A DNA stretch of 64,000 bases, from assembly GCA_947383695.1 (NCBI GenBank), contig OX376642.1, positions 558,001 to 622,000 on the forward strand. The letters run 5' to 3'. The notes beneath the pieces were generated by a model, which saw only the letters and a list, made by a program, of their open reading frames with translations, was not told where the DNA came from and made no database searches. The stretch's first letter is position 1. The number at the start of each line of letters is the position of its first letter. The position numbers and the translations under genes are program-made. Positions 53,611-63,568 of the stretch are shown here, one piece after another. The stretch is from Actinomycetes bacterium (GTDB lineage: Bacteria; Actinomycetota; Actinomycetes; Nanopelagicales; Nanopelagicaceae).

Positions 53611-55788
53611 GTGAAGGCTGAGAGGTCCACCTACGTGTCAACCGCATCGAGTAAGAAGAGTCTCCGTCCACTTGTGTACGCCATGCTTGTGATTTTCCTA
53701 TGGGTGGGTGCCAGCGGTGTTTTCGGCCCACTTTTTGGAAAGCTCTCAACAGTTCAAGAAAATGACAACTCAGCCTTCTTGCCAGATAGCGCTGAATCAA
53801 CTCAGGCGGCAAAGATTATTGCGAAATTTAACGCTGATGCGAATCAAAATCTCCCAACATTGATTCTCTATCTTGGTGAAGTAAATCCAGAGAAAATAGC
53901 TGCGCTCAATGAACACCTTGCGCAGTTGGGTCCTAAGAAGATCATCGGCACAGATATTCCGATCTCAAAGTATTTGACGCCAGGAGAGAAGATTTATGCA
54001 TTCCCATCGCAAGATGGAAAGGCGTTGTTAGTAAACCTTCCCTTTAAATCCGATATCGCAACAGATCTGCTGCCCAACAATAAGCCGGCACTTCCTGGGG
54101 TAATTGAAACACTTCGCGAGGACTCCTCTGAGTTTGCAAAGAGTGTTGGGCTGACCTCCAATGTAACTGGAATTGGCGCATTGCTGGGAGATTTGTTTGG
54201 AGCATTTGAAGGTATTGACTCTTCACTTCTGCTTACAACCCTAGGTGTCGTTTCAATCATTTTGATTATTGTCTACCGCTCACCATTCCTTTGGATTCTT
54301 CCGCTATTTTCAGCGGTTATTGCGCTGTCTACAGCAGGTGGACTTGTTTATCTGCTGACTAAAAATGATTTCATTGATTTAAATGGTCAGTCGCAGGGAA
54401 TTTTGTCGGTGCTGGTTTTAGGTGCGGCAACGGATTATGCATTGCTGCTGATTTCTCGTTATCGCGAAGAGCTCCATCACCACGATCATCCAGCGCAAGC
54501 GATGAAAGCTGCCTACAAGGGCGTTTTCGAACCAATCTTGGCATCTGGTGCCACAGTGATTGCAGCGCTTTTGGTATTGCTACTGAGTGATCTATCTGGC
54601 AACCGTGGTTTAGGGCCAGTAGGTGCGATCGGCATTGCTGCAGCGATGGTGACAATTCTTACCTTGCTGCCTGCATTGCTCGTTGCCTTTGGACGTTGGA
54701 TTTTCTGGCCACGAATTCCTCGCAATGATGATGTCAATGCACAGTTGACAGGTACGTGGGCAAAGATCGGAACCGCGGTTGAAAAGCGTCCACGCAAGTT
54801 ATGGATTATTACCGCAGGCGCACTTGCAATCCTTGCTGGTTTTTCAACAACATTAAATGCTAAGGGATTGTCTACAGCAGATGCATTTACGCAACGACCA
54901 GATTCAGTTGTTGGTCTTGAACTATTAGGAGAGCACTTCCCGGGTGGTTCTGGTCAACCTACAGAGGTTGTTGTTCGCAAGGAGTTAATTGATCCAGTCT
55001 CTGCAGCACTCATGGGTGTTGAAGGGGTTTCTTCAGTTGAACCAACCCGTGTATCGCAAGTAATTCCGGGTCAACCATTGCCTGCAATTAAAGAGGTAGA
55101 TGGTGCAGTGATTTTGAATGCAACCCTTGCACTCAATCCTGATTCAGTTGAAGCTCGTGATGTCATTCCTGATATCAGAAAAGCTGTTCATGCGATCGAT
55201 CCAGGCATTCTGGTTGGTGGAAGTACCGCAGTTGCCTTTGATACAGATGTCTCAGCAAATCGAGATAACAGAACGATTATTCCAATCGTTCTGGTTCTCA
55301 TCACGCTCATCCTTGGTCTGCTGCTTCGAAGCATTCTGTCGGCGGCGTTATTGCTTGGAACAGTTGTTCTTTCATTCTTTGCAACACTAGGTGCGTGTCA
55401 GCTGGTATTTGAAAATATCTTTGGGTTCAAGGGTGCAGACACCTCTTTCCCATTGTTTGCTTTCATCTTCCTAGTCGCACTTGGTATTGATTACAACATC
55501 TTCTTGATGACTCGAGTCCGTGAGGAAAGTGCCAAGATCGGCACACGTGCTGGCGTTATCAAGGGCCTAACTGTTACAGGTGGAGTTATTACTTCGGCCG
55601 GAATCGTTCTTGCTGCAACCTTTGCGGTCCTAGGAGTGCTGCCATTGGTGTTCTTGGCTGAATTAGGTTTTGCCGTCGCCTTTGGTGTGTTGCTGGATAC
55701 CTTGATCGTTCGAACTATTTTGGTACCCGCTCTTGTCCATGACATTGGTGGAAAAGTTTGGTGGCCTTCTAAGCTGCAGAACTCATAA
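53611..55788 (+). CDS. MMPL-family membrane transporter
   Basis: A 725-aa RND-type protein with two halves, each with a large extracytoplasmic loop and a cluster of membrane helices (about 200-375 and 560-715). The first helix is LVYAMLVIFLWVGASGVFG. FGAATDYALLLISRYREEL and VALGIDYNIFLMTRVREES carry the proton-relay Asp-Tyr pairs typical of MMPL proteins. The cargo is probably a lipid but not known. The GTG at 53635, with GAGAGG upstream, is an alternative start. Confidence 0.92.
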   Translation: MKAERSTYVSTASSKKSLRPLVYAMLVIFLWVGASGVFGPLFGKLSTVQENDNSAFLPDSAESTQAAKIIAKFNADANQNLPTLILYLGEVNPEKIAALNEHLAQLGPKKIIGTDIPISKYLTPGEKIYAFPSQDGKALLVNLPFKSDIATDLLPNNKPALPGVIETLREDSSEFAKSVGLTSNVTGIGALLGDLFGAFEGIDSSLLLTTLGVVSIILIIVYRSPFLWILPLFSAVIALSTAGGLVYLLTKNDFIDLNGQSQGILSVLVLGAATDYALLLISRYREELHHHDHPAQAMKAAYKGVFEPILASGATVIAALLVLLLSDLSGNRGLGPVGAIGIAAAMVTILTLLPALLVAFGRWIFWPRIPRNDDVNAQLTGTWAKIGTAVEKRPRKLWIITAGALAILAGFSTTLNAKGLSTADAFTQRPDSVVGLELLGEHFPGGSGQPTEVVVRKELIDPVSAALMGVEGVSSVEPTRVSQVIPGQPLPAIKEVDGAVILNATLALNPDSVEARDVIPDIRKAVHAIDPGILVGGSTAVAFDTDVSANRDNRTIIPIVLVLITLILGLLLRSILSAALLLGTVVLSFFATLGACQLVFENIFGFKGADTSFPLFAFIFLVALGIDYNIFLMTRVREESAKIGTRAGVIKGLTVTGGVITSAGIVLAATFAVLGVLPLVFLAELGFAVAFGVLLDTLIVRTILVPALVHDIGGKVWWPSKLQNS

Positions 55789-55790
55789 CC

Positions 55791-56807
55791 ATGAGTTTGC
55801 GGGTTGGAATTGCGGGGTACGGACTAGCTGGCCGTTATTTTCATGCACCTTTACTAAAGGGGTGTGGGTATGAAATAGCCGCGGTTCTAACCTCAAATGC
55901 AACCCGGGCCGCTCATGTGCATGAGGATTTTCCAGATGCGGTAGTTGTTTCAACGATGCAAGAACTAATTGTCCAAAGACTAGATCTTGTAGTTGTTGCA
56001 TCTGCAAATATTGTTCACGCTGAACAAGCCATCGCAGCACTTGACGCAGGTATTCCAACTGTCGTAGATAAGCCTATGGGCAGAGATTTCAATGAAACAA
56101 AGAGAATCATCGATGTTGCCACACAAACTGGAGTTCCTGTTTCAACCTTCTTCAATCGTCGATGGGATAGTGACGCTCTGACTATCAAGAGGGTTCTTGC
56201 AAGTGGCGTCCTAGGTGATATTCACCGTATGGATTCCAGATTTGAACGTTTCCGTCCAGAGGTAAATACGCAGTCATGGCGTGAGAATATGAGCGCCGAA
56301 GATGGTGGGGGACAACTACTAGATCTTCAACCTCACTTGATCTCGACCGCTCTCGATTGGTTTGGTAATGCCCATCTTGTTACAGCAACTGTTAGATCTA
56401 TTCGTGGCGCGGCAGATGATGATGCGGTCCTTGTTTTGCGACATGACAGCGGAGTGAGCTCTTACTTGTCCGCTAGCGCCGTAGTTGGAGCACCTGGTCC
56501 TCGAATTCGAATTTTGGGAAGTAAAGGCGCTTTAGTTATTAATGAGTTAGATCCACAAGAGGCGTTACTGCGCGCAGGGAAATTCCCAGAAGGTGGAGCT
56601 TGGTCGGAGCCAACTACCTCGGTTGCGCACATTCATCGAGGCGATCAGGTTGAGGAAATCGTTGGTGAGCCCGGAAACTATGCACTGTTTTACTCAGCGG
56701 TTGCCTCTGCAATAACCAATGGCACTTCTTGGCCGATATCTAATGAAGATGCCTTACTTGTGGCGCAGATAATTGATCAAGCTCGAAAGATCGGCTCAGA
56801 TGTCTAG
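55791..56807 (+). CDS. Gfo/Idh/MocA-family oxidoreductase
   Basis: A 338-aa NAD(P)-dependent oxidoreductase-like protein. The Rossmann motif GIAGYGLAGRYFHAPLL is at about 6-22, and DKPMGRDFNETKRIID carries the conserved Lys-Pro. FFNRRWDSDALTIKRVL is typical of the C-terminal part. It differs from the oxidoreductase at 37526 in sequence. It starts two bases after the MMPL gene and overlaps the next gene by eight bases. Confidence 0.88.
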   Translation: MSLRVGIAGYGLAGRYFHAPLLKGCGYEIAAVLTSNATRAAHVHEDFPDAVVVSTMQELIVQRLDLVVVASANIVHAEQAIAALDAGIPTVVDKPMGRDFNETKRIIDVATQTGVPVSTFFNRRWDSDALTIKRVLASGVLGDIHRMDSRFERFRPEVNTQSWRENMSAEDGGGQLLDLQPHLISTALDWFGNAHLVTATVRSIRGAADDDAVLVLRHDSGVSSYLSASAVVGAPGPRIRILGSKGALVINELDPQEALLRAGKFPEGGAWSEPTTSVAHIHRGDQVEEIVGEPGNYALFYSAVASAITNGTSWPISNEDALLVAQIIDQARKIGSDV

Positions 56808-57963
56808 TAGTTCAGAGGTTTTGATCGTTGGAGCAGGTTTAGCTGGTTTGAATGCGGCAATCACACTTCAAAATGCAGGGGTTGATGTTCAGATAGTGGA
56901 AGCAAGTGACAGGCCAGGTGGTCGTGTTACCTCAGATGTGATCGATGGCTATATCTGCGATCGTGGCTTTCAACTGATTAATTCACGGTACCCAGCTTTA
57001 CAAGAGTTAGATGTCATTAAAGAAATAGATTTTATAGCCGCACCTCGTGTAATCGAAGTAGCCCTTGGTAATGACCGACATGCATTAGCTGATCCGCGTG
57101 TAGCACCGTGGACCGCATTTGATCGCGCAACGGGAACGATCCCCGAAAAGCTAGCCTTACTTCGCTTTCTTGCGAGCAAACCACCATCACAATTTTCAGT
57201 AGAAGACTCCCTTAAATCTTTGGGATCTACTTATGATCGAGTTCTACGTCCTTTCTTGCAAGGTGTTTTCCTAACAGATCCCAAAAATGTTGATGCACGT
57301 TATGGTCAATCAATAATCAAAAGCTTTGTTACCGGTTCACCAGGGTTACCTCGCAAAGGTGTCGCGGCGCTATCAAATGCGTTAGCAGCTCGGGTAAAAA
57401 ACATCACCTATCGAACTCAGGTGGATACAGTTGAAAAGGAAACGGTTTACACCTCCGCTGGAACTTTCACTGCTAAGAAAGTAGTAATTGCAACGGATGC
57501 AACTACAGCCACCCAAATTCTTGGTTTGCCCGAAGTTCCACGGATGGCTGGATGCATCACCTGGTATCACGCAGTTGACAGTGATCCTTCAGGCACTGGA
57601 CGTTTAGTTGTTGATGGTCAAAATCGTGGGCCAATCATCAACACCATCGTTGTTTCTGATATTTCGGCTGACTATGCACCTGCTGGTTCTCATTTGATCG
57701 CGACAACAACAGATGTGGGTGCCACGGAATCTGATGTGCGACGTCACCTATCCGTTATCTGGGGGACAAGCACGCATGATTGGCAGTTAGTTGCAAAGTA
57801 TGAAATACCAGCAGCTTTACCTATTCAAAGCACCGGACGTGCATTAAGTCAGTCGGTAAAGATCTCAGATGAATTATTTGTTATAGGTGATCACAGAGCG
57901 GTTCCTTCGCAGCAAGGAGCTTTGTTTTCAGGTCGACTAGCGGCGGAGTTAATCCTCAATTAA
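56800..57963 (+). CDS. FAD-dependent amine oxidase/desaturase-like protein
   Basis: A 387-aa flavoprotein. The dinucleotide-binding motif VLIVGAGLAGLNAAITLQ is at about 7-24, followed by VEASDRPGGRVTSD, the amine-oxidase/phytoene-desaturase signature. The C-terminal FAD-binding motif is LFVIGDHRAVPSQQGALFSGRLAAE. Substrate is unknown; no carotenoid genes adjoin it. The start is ATG 56800 inside the preceding gene. Its end overlaps the convergent gene by 15 bases. Confidence 0.85.
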   Translation: MSSSSEVLIVGAGLAGLNAAITLQNAGVDVQIVEASDRPGGRVTSDVIDGYICDRGFQLINSRYPALQELDVIKEIDFIAAPRVIEVALGNDRHALADPRVAPWTAFDRATGTIPEKLALLRFLASKPPSQFSVEDSLKSLGSTYDRVLRPFLQGVFLTDPKNVDARYGQSIIKSFVTGSPGLPRKGVAALSNALAARVKNITYRTQVDTVEKETVYTSAGTFTAKKVVIATDATTATQILGLPEVPRMAGCITWYHAVDSDPSGTGRLVVDGQNRGPIINTIVVSDISADYAPAGSHLIATTTDVGATESDVRRHLSVIWGTSTHDWQLVAKYEIPAALPIQSTGRALSQSVKISDELFVIGDHRAVPSQQGALFSGRLAAELILN

Positions 57964-58839
57964 TTGAGCTAGAGCCTCAGTGATATGAGGGTAATCCCAA
58001 GTAAATCCCGCCTCTTGCAACACATGTGGAATCACACGCTTTGATCCAAGTACTTCAGATGAAAATCCACCTAAGGCGATCTTTAGCGCAATTGCAGGGG
58101 CCGGAAATAACGCTGGACGGTGCATTGCGCGGGCAAGTGCAGCGGTGAACTCTTGATTAGTAACTGGATTTGGCGCGGTCAGATTGACTGGACCTGAGAT
58201 TGGATTTTCTAAAGCAAATACAATGGCTCTGATTTGATCATGCAAGGTAATCCAAGACCACCATTGCTTTCCATTTCCTAACTTTCCACCAAGACCTAAA
58301 CGGAAAAGGGGTAACATCTTCCCAAGTGCGCCACCAGTTGGATCTAAAACTAAACCCGTACGGATCTTTACAGTTCGAACATCTCCTGCAAGATCGGCAG
58401 CACCTTCCCACTCACGACAAACCGCTGCGAGAAAATCATCTCCGGCGCGATCAGTTTCGACAACTGCCCGGTTTCCGCTTTCTCCATACCAACCGATTGC
58501 AGAGGCTGAGATGAAAACTTGTGGCTTTAACTCTGCAACGGCGTTAGCTATCGCAGTAGTTCCCAATAGTCGCGAATTAAGAATCTCGCTCTTGTACTTC
58601 TTATTCCATCGCTTATCGCCAACACCAACGCCAGCTAAGTGAATGATTGCATCCACACCACGTAAAGGTTCTAAATCAACAAAACCTGTTTGTGGATCCC
58701 ACTGGACTTCATCGGCGCCGACAGGGGTGCGACGTACTAAGCGCTGAACAGTATGGCCTTCTGCCTTTAAATGCCCAACCAGTGCTGTTCCGATTAAACC
58801 GGACGCGCCAGTGATTGCGATGCGTTGTGGAACTGACAT
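57949..58839 (-). CDS. TIGR01777-family SDR epimerase-like protein
   Basis: A 296-aa extended SDR protein. The NAD motif ITGASGLIGTALVGHLKAEGH is at 8-28; the family-specific LAGVGVGDKRWNKKYKSEILNSRL, SASAIGWYGESG and the C-terminal LGSKRVIPHVLQEAGF (DUF1731) are clear. YfcH and SulA-like relatives have no defined role. It is downstream of the E2 gene by six bases and probably expressed with it. Confidence 0.9.
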   Translation of the reverse strand: MSVPQRIAITGASGLIGTALVGHLKAEGHTVQRLVRRTPVGADEVQWDPQTGFVDLEPLRGVDAIIHLAGVGVGDKRWNKKYKSEILNSRLLGTTAIANAVAELKPQVFISASAIGWYGESGNRAVVETDRAGDDFLAAVCREWEGAADLAGDVRTVKIRTGLVLDPTGGALGKMLPLFRLGLGGKLGNGKQWWSWITLHDQIRAIVFALENPISGPVNLTAPNPVTNQEFTAALARAMHRPALFPAPAIALKIALGGFSSEVLGSKRVIPHVLQEAGFTWDYPHITEALAQLIED

Positions 58840-58845
58840 GAACTG

Positions 58846-60570
58846 TTAGAGACCTAGATCCGATTCAAAAGCGCCACCTTCTAGGCGCTCCTTCAAGGTG
58901 ACTAGGAATCGTGCAGCATCTGCTCCATCGACAACACGGTGGTCATAGGACAAACCAAGGTAAACCATTGAACGAATAGCAATTGTTTCGCCACCATCTT
59001 CGCCACGGACAACCATTGGACGCTTAACAACTGCGCCAAGACCAAGGATTGCAACCTGAGGTTGATTGATGATTGGAGTATCAAACAGCGCTCCACGGCT
59101 TCCGGTGTTTGTCAGTGTGAATGTTCCGCCACCAAGCTCATCTGGAGTTACCTTGTTGTCGCGGGTGCGAGCTGCAAGATCTGAAATCTTTCGAGCAATT
59201 CCGCCCATGTTCAAATCACCAGCGTTTGCAATAACTGGTACGAGCAAACCGCGCTCAGTATCTACTGCAACGCCAAGGTGTTCTGCACCGTGATAAGTAA
59301 TTTGATCACCTTCAACTGATGAGTTAAGTACAGGGTGTTGCTTCAACGCTTCACAGACAGCGACTGCAAAGAATGGAAGGAATGAAAGCTTTACACCTTC
59401 ACGTGCTTCAAAACTTGCCTTTGCGCGATCACGCAGACGTGCAATCTTTGTTACATCGACTTCAACAACAGTTGTTAGCTGAGCGCTTACCTGAAGTGAT
59501 TCAACCATGCGTGCTGCAATAACTTTGCGTAGTCGTGACATCGTCACTGTTGTTCCACGTAGTGGCGAAACGGCGATAACTGGAGGCTTAGCTGCAGTTG
59601 GAGTTGATGCCGCGGCAACTGAAGCTGCAGGTGCGACAGGACGAGCAAGTGCTTCAACATCCTCGCGACGGATTCTTCCGCCGATGCCTGTTCCCTTAAC
59701 CTGCGCGAGGTTCACACCAAGCTCTGATGCAAGTTTGCGAACTAGGGGAGTGACATACGCATCTGCTGGTTGTGAAACCGTTTGAGACACCGCAGATGTT
59801 GTCACTGGTTGTGCTGGAACCTGTGCCACCGGAGTGGAAATCACGGGTGCGGACACAACAGGTGCAGGCGGTGGCGTTACTGGTGCTGAAACAACCGGGG
59901 CAGCAACTACAGGTGCAACTGGTGCAGGTGTTGCTGGAGCAGAAACCGCTCCACCGGCAGCGCCGATCAATCCAAGACGAGCACCAACTGGAACGGTTGT
60001 ATCGACTGCAACATCAATCGCAAGAAGAGTTCCAGCAACTGGTGAAGGAATTTCAGTATCAACCTTGTCAGTAGAAACTTCTAGAAGTGCTTCATCAACT
60101 GCAACAGAATCGCCAACATTTTTTAGCCATCGTGTAACAGTTCCCTCAGAAACACTCTCGCCAAGTGCTGGCATCGTAATAACTGTTCCTGTACCTGTTG
60201 GTGCTGAAGTAGCAGGTGCAGCTGGTGCTGCGGGTGCTGGAGAAGGAGTGACAGGTGCAGCAGCAACTGGTGCTGGTGTTTCAACTACTGGAGCAGCTAC
60301 AGGAGCAGCAGGTGCTGGCGCAGATGCAGCAGCACCATCAGCGATGATCGCAAGCTCTGCTCCAACTGGAACGGTTTGATCAATCTGTACAACAATTTTC
60401 TGCAAGGTTCCAGAAACCGGTGAAGGGATCTCTGTATCAACCTTGTCAGTTGAAACCTCTAGGAGTGGTTCATCAACATTTACATGATCGCCCTCGGCCT
60501 TTAACCAACGAGTGACTGTGCCTTCGCTAACGCTTTCGCCAAGTGCTGGCATCGTTACTGAGAATGTCAT
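58846..60570 (-). CDS. sucB: Dihydrolipoamide acyltransferase E2 (SucB type) with two lipoyl domains
   Basis: A 574-aa 2-oxo-acid dehydrogenase E2. Two lipoyl domains carry lipoyl lysines Lys43 and Lys169 in [12 protein letters not shown], joined by Ala/Pro/Val-rich linkers. A subunit-binding domain ([20 protein letters not shown]) and the catalytic domain with His544 and Asp548 (DHRVVDG) follow. ATG 60570 has AAGGAGAGA upstream. The succinyl- versus branched-chain specificity cannot be decided, since no E1 is in the window; SucB is the usual actinobacterial call. Confidence 0.93.
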   Translation of the reverse strand: MTFSVTMPALGESVSEGTVTRWLKAEGDHVNVDEPLLEVSTDKVDTEIPSPVSGTLQKIVVQIDQTVPVGAELAIIADGAAASAPAPAAPVAAPVVETPAPVAAAPVTPSPAPAAPAAPATSAPTGTGTVITMPALGESVSEGTVTRWLKNVGDSVAVDEALLEVSTDKVDTEIPSPVAGTLLAIDVAVDTTVPVGARLGLIGAAGGAVSAPATPAPVAPVVAAPVVSAPVTPPPAPVVSAPVISTPVAQVPAQPVTTSAVSQTVSQPADAYVTPLVRKLASELGVNLAQVKGTGIGGRIRREDVEALARPVAPAASVAAASTPTAAKPPVIAVSPLRGTTVTMSRLRKVIAARMVESLQVSAQLTTVVEVDVTKIARLRDRAKASFEAREGVKLSFLPFFAVAVCEALKQHPVLNSSVEGDQITYHGAEHLGVAVDTERGLLVPVIANAGDLNMGGIARKISDLAARTRDNKVTPDELGGGTFTLTNTGSRGALFDTPIINQPQVAILGLGAVVKRPMVVRGEDGGETIAIRSMVYLGLSYDHRVVDGADAARFLVTLKERLEGGAFESDLGL

Positions 60571-60586
60571 CTTTTTCTCTCCTTGG

Positions 60587-61954
60587 TTATCCGTGTGCGT
60601 GAAGCGGTTTGCCTGCAAGTGCCATATGAGCTTCGCCCATTGCCTCTGACAGTGTTGGGTGTGCGTGGATCAATGGTGCGACATCACTTGCGCGAGCCTC
60701 CCAGTTGTAAATTAATTCTGCTTCAGCAAGAAGTTCACCAACACGTGCACCAACCATATGGACACCAAGAACTGGGCCATCCTTTTGGGCAACCAGCTTG
60801 ATTGAACCAGCGGTATTGAGAATCTGCGCCTTGCCATTTCCGGCTAAGTCGTAAGAAAGCTCTACAACATCATGTCCGCGCTTCTTTGCTTCTGCCGTTG
60901 TTAAACCAACAGATGCAACCTCTGGGTCTGAATAGGTAACGCGTGGAATACCGTCGTAATTAATAGCACGTGGGTTTAATCCTGCGATCTCTTCGGCAAC
61001 CAAAATTCCTTCTGCAAAACCTACGTGGGCTAGCTGCAAGGTTGGGATCAAATCTCCAACCGCCCAGATTCCAGGAACATTGGTGCGGCACTTGTCATCA
61101 ACAAGTACATATCCACGGTCCATCGCAATTCCTTGCTCTTCGTAGCCAAGGTTTGCAGATACTGGGCCGCGGCCAACAGAGACCATCAAAATTTCTGCAG
61201 AGAAACTCTTTCCATCTTCAAGGGTTACGGTCACGCCATCTGCAGTCTTAACAGCTGATTGAAAACGAACACCTAATTCAAAGTTAATTCCACGCTTGCG
61301 GAATGCTCGTTCCAGCTGCTTGCTAGAAGATTCATCTTCTAGGGCGATCAAGTGAGGTAGACCTTCGATAATCGTTACCTCAGCACCAAATGATTTCCAC
61401 ACAGATGCAAACTCGCAACCGATTACTCCGCCACCAAGAACAATCACACTCTTTGGAACGTAGGACATCTTTGTGCCGTGGTCTGAGGTAATAATCTTTT
61501 CGCCATCGATCTCTAGACCAGGGAGAGTTTTTGCATATGAGCCAGTAGCAAGAATGACATTTTTGCCGGTGTAACGGGTTCCGTTAACTTCAACGGTATC
61601 TTTACCGACTAGCTTTCCGTAACCCTCGATGTATGTAATGTTTCGAGACTTCACTAAACCAGACAAACCTTTGTGGAGCTTGTTGATGACTCCATCTTTA
61701 TAGGCGTTAACCCCAGCCATGTCGATGCCATCAAATGTTGACTTGACGCCAAAGTGTGAACCTTCACGTGCGCCATCTGCGATCTCCGCTGAATGCAACA
61801 ACGCCTTAGTTGGAATACAACCACGGTGTAAGCATGTTCCGCCGACCTTGTCCGCTTCGATCAAGGCAACGCTTAAGCCAAGCTGCGCGCCGCGAAGAGC
61901 AGCGGCGTAACCACCACTTCCTCCACCAAGGATGACGAGATCAAATTGAGACAC
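60587..61954 (-). CDS. lpdA: Dihydrolipoyl dehydrogenase (E3)
   Basis: A 455-aa FAD disulfide oxidoreductase that reoxidises lipoamide. The FAD motif [21 protein letters not shown] is at the N-terminus, the redox-active pair is [13 protein letters not shown] near 38-50, the NAD motif is [17 protein letters not shown], and the C-terminal [13 protein letters not shown] has the active-site His-Glu. The start is GTG 61954 with GGAGGG upstream. The E2 gene follows after 16 bases. Confidence 0.97.
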   Translation of the reverse strand: MSQFDLVILGGGSGGYAAALRGAQLGLSVALIEADKVGGTCLHRGCIPTKALLHSAEIADGAREGSHFGVKSTFDGIDMAGVNAYKDGVINKLHKGLSGLVKSRNITYIEGYGKLVGKDTVEVNGTRYTGKNVILATGSYAKTLPGLEIDGEKIITSDHGTKMSYVPKSVIVLGGGVIGCEFASVWKSFGAEVTIIEGLPHLIALEDESSSKQLERAFRKRGINFELGVRFQSAVKTADGVTVTLEDGKSFSAEILMVSVGRGPVSANLGYEEQGIAMDRGYVLVDDKCRTNVPGIWAVGDLIPTLQLAHVGFAEGILVAEEIAGLNPRAINYDGIPRVTYSDPEVASVGLTTAEAKKRGHDVVELSYDLAGNGKAQILNTAGSIKLVAQKDGPVLGVHMVGARVGELLAEAELIYNWEARASDVAPLIHAHPTLSEAMGEAHMALAGKPLHAHG

Positions 61955-62039
61955 TAAACGGCTCCCTCCATACGCCCATGCGGGCTAGGTGCCTATCTTG
62001 CCTCAAACAGGGGGAAAGTTCCCAATGCGCGGGGCAGGG

Positions 62040-63530
62040 CTACCCCTGCTCGGCCAATGTCACAAGTGAGCGCAGGGAGATTCCTGTTCCACCCACTGGT
62101 GTGTATCCATGAGGCTTAGCTTCGTTATATGCAGGTCCTGCAATATCTAAGTGAAGCCATGGCAGATCTGGAGATACAAAATCCTTGAGGAATAGTCCTG
62201 CAACCAACATTCCACCCATGCGATCGCCGATATTGGCCAAATCAGCAACTGGTGAATCCAATGAGGCTCGAAGCTCTTCAGGCAATGGCATTGGCCAGAA
62301 CTGTTCTCCTGTGAGCGCGGTTACCTTCATGAACGCCTCGCTGAATTCAGGATTGTTTGTCATGACAGCACTTGTGCGAGTACCTAACGCAACAACTTGA
62401 GCGCCGGTCAAAGTCGCAACATCGACAATTCCATCCAACTTATCCTTTGAGCTCTGCGCCTTCATTAATGCATCTGCAAGAACTAATCGCCCTTCTGCAT
62501 CAGGGTTAAGAACTTCAACGGTTTTGCCACCAAAGATTGTGATGATGTCACTTGGACGAGTTGCTGAATCACTTGGCATATTTTCAGCCAATGGTGCCCA
62601 AGCATCAATTGCAACATTTAATTTCAATTCAGCGATAGCAATTACCGCCGCACTTACAGCTGCAGCACCGCTCATATCTGATTTCATCGCTTCCATACCA
62701 GCTGCAGGCTTGAGAGCTAAACCACCGGTATCAAATGTGATTCCCTTACCGACATATGCATAACGCTTTGCAGCCTTGCCCTTTGGTGTGTAGGAGATAT
62801 GAAGCAAACGTGGAGGATTTGCAGAGCCTTGACCTACTCCAATAATTCCACCAAAACCCTGAGACTTAAGTTGTTTCTCATCCCAAATCTGAACCTTCAG
62901 GCCAGCTTTCGCGCCACCTGCAGCTTTAACGACAGCAGCCATTTTCTTGGTAAATGAATCAGGGGTTAAGTGACTTGGAGGAGTATTGATTAAATCTCTT
63001 ACAAGGTATGTGTACTTTGCAATAATTGCAGCTCGAGAAAGCGCTGCTTTTGCCTCAGATGAAGATGCAAGCTTTGAGTGGATAGTTATTGTCTTTAAAG
63101 GGGCTTTGAAATCTGCTTTTGTCGAACCGCGGAATTCTGTAAATGAGTAAGCGCCTAATGCAGCACCTTCTGCAACTGCAGCAACCTCGGTAAGAGTCTT
63201 TGCTGGAAGTGAGAATGTGGCAGATGCATTTCCCGCAAGTGCGCGTGATGCAGCACCTGCTGCTCGACGAAGGGATTCATGTGAATACTGTGATGACTTA
63301 CTGCCAAGACCGGTAAAGACAAACAAACGCACATGTGTTCCAGGTACTTTGATGACCTCATCGCTTTTTCCAGTTGCGCCCATATCAATCAGTTGGGCAA
63401 GAACCGTCTTAGTATCGATCGCCATATCGCCGGCTTCAATGGCTAGGCCGCCCTTTGAATTGGTTGAGGAAAGTCCAAGGACTAGAACCTCATCTTTAAC
63501 GACGCCATCTGTAATCTTTAATGTGCTCAT
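62040..63530 (-). CDS. pepA: Leucyl aminopeptidase (M17)
   Basis: A 496-aa cytosolic di-metal aminopeptidase. The family signature NPDAEGRLVLADAL, with the catalytic Asp-Glu, and YVGKGITFDTGGLALKPAAGMEAMKSDMSGAAAV with the metal lysine and aspartate are clear. N-terminal residues form the unrelated regulatory domain. The ATG at 63530 (MSTLKITDGVVKDE) fits the family; an in-frame ATG at 63584 would overlap the gcvT start. TACGCT lies seven bases before the ATG. The 85 bases to lpdA hold no gene. Confidence 0.95.
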   Translation of the reverse strand: MSTLKITDGVVKDEVLVLGLSSTNSKGGLAIEAGDMAIDTKTVLAQLIDMGATGKSDEVIKVPGTHVRLFVFTGLGSKSSQYSHESLRRAAGAASRALAGNASATFSLPAKTLTEVAAVAEGAALGAYSFTEFRGSTKADFKAPLKTITIHSKLASSSEAKAALSRAAIIAKYTYLVRDLINTPPSHLTPDSFTKKMAAVVKAAGGAKAGLKVQIWDEKQLKSQGFGGIIGVGQGSANPPRLLHISYTPKGKAAKRYAYVGKGITFDTGGLALKPAAGMEAMKSDMSGAAAVSAAVIAIAELKLNVAIDAWAPLAENMPSDSATRPSDIITIFGGKTVEVLNPDAEGRLVLADALMKAQSSKDKLDGIVDVATLTGAQVVALGTRTSAVMTNNPEFSEAFMKVTALTGEQFWPMPLPEELRASLDSPVADLANIGDRMGGMLVAGLFLKDFVSPDLPWLHLDIAGPAYNEAKPHGYTPVGGTGISLRSLVTLAEQG

Positions 63531-63537
63531 ACCCTGA

Positions 63538-63543
63538 AGCGTA
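63538..63543 (-). promoter_or_regulatory. Leaderless-type -10 hexamer TACGCT before pepA
   Basis: On the minus strand TACGCT is separated by TCAGGGT from the ATG at 63530. CAGGGT could alternatively act as a poor ribosome site. Confidence 0.35.
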
Positions 63544-63556
63544 ATAGAACTCTTGG

Positions 63557-63562
63557 TAGGTT
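63557..63562 (+). promoter_or_regulatory. Leaderless-type -10 hexamer TAGGTT before gcvT
   Basis: TAGGTT ends six bases (TGCACA) before the ATG at 63569. There is no purine-rich ribosome site. The divergent pepA start is only 38 bases away. Confidence 0.45.
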
Positions 63563-63568
63563 TGCACA

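Noticed and set aside
59834-60379. 181-codon open frame antisense to the E2 linkers, rich in Gly, Thr and Ala
   Set aside because: It is the complement of the Ala/Pro/Val-rich linker and lipoyl repeats; no domain, no ribosome site and low complexity.
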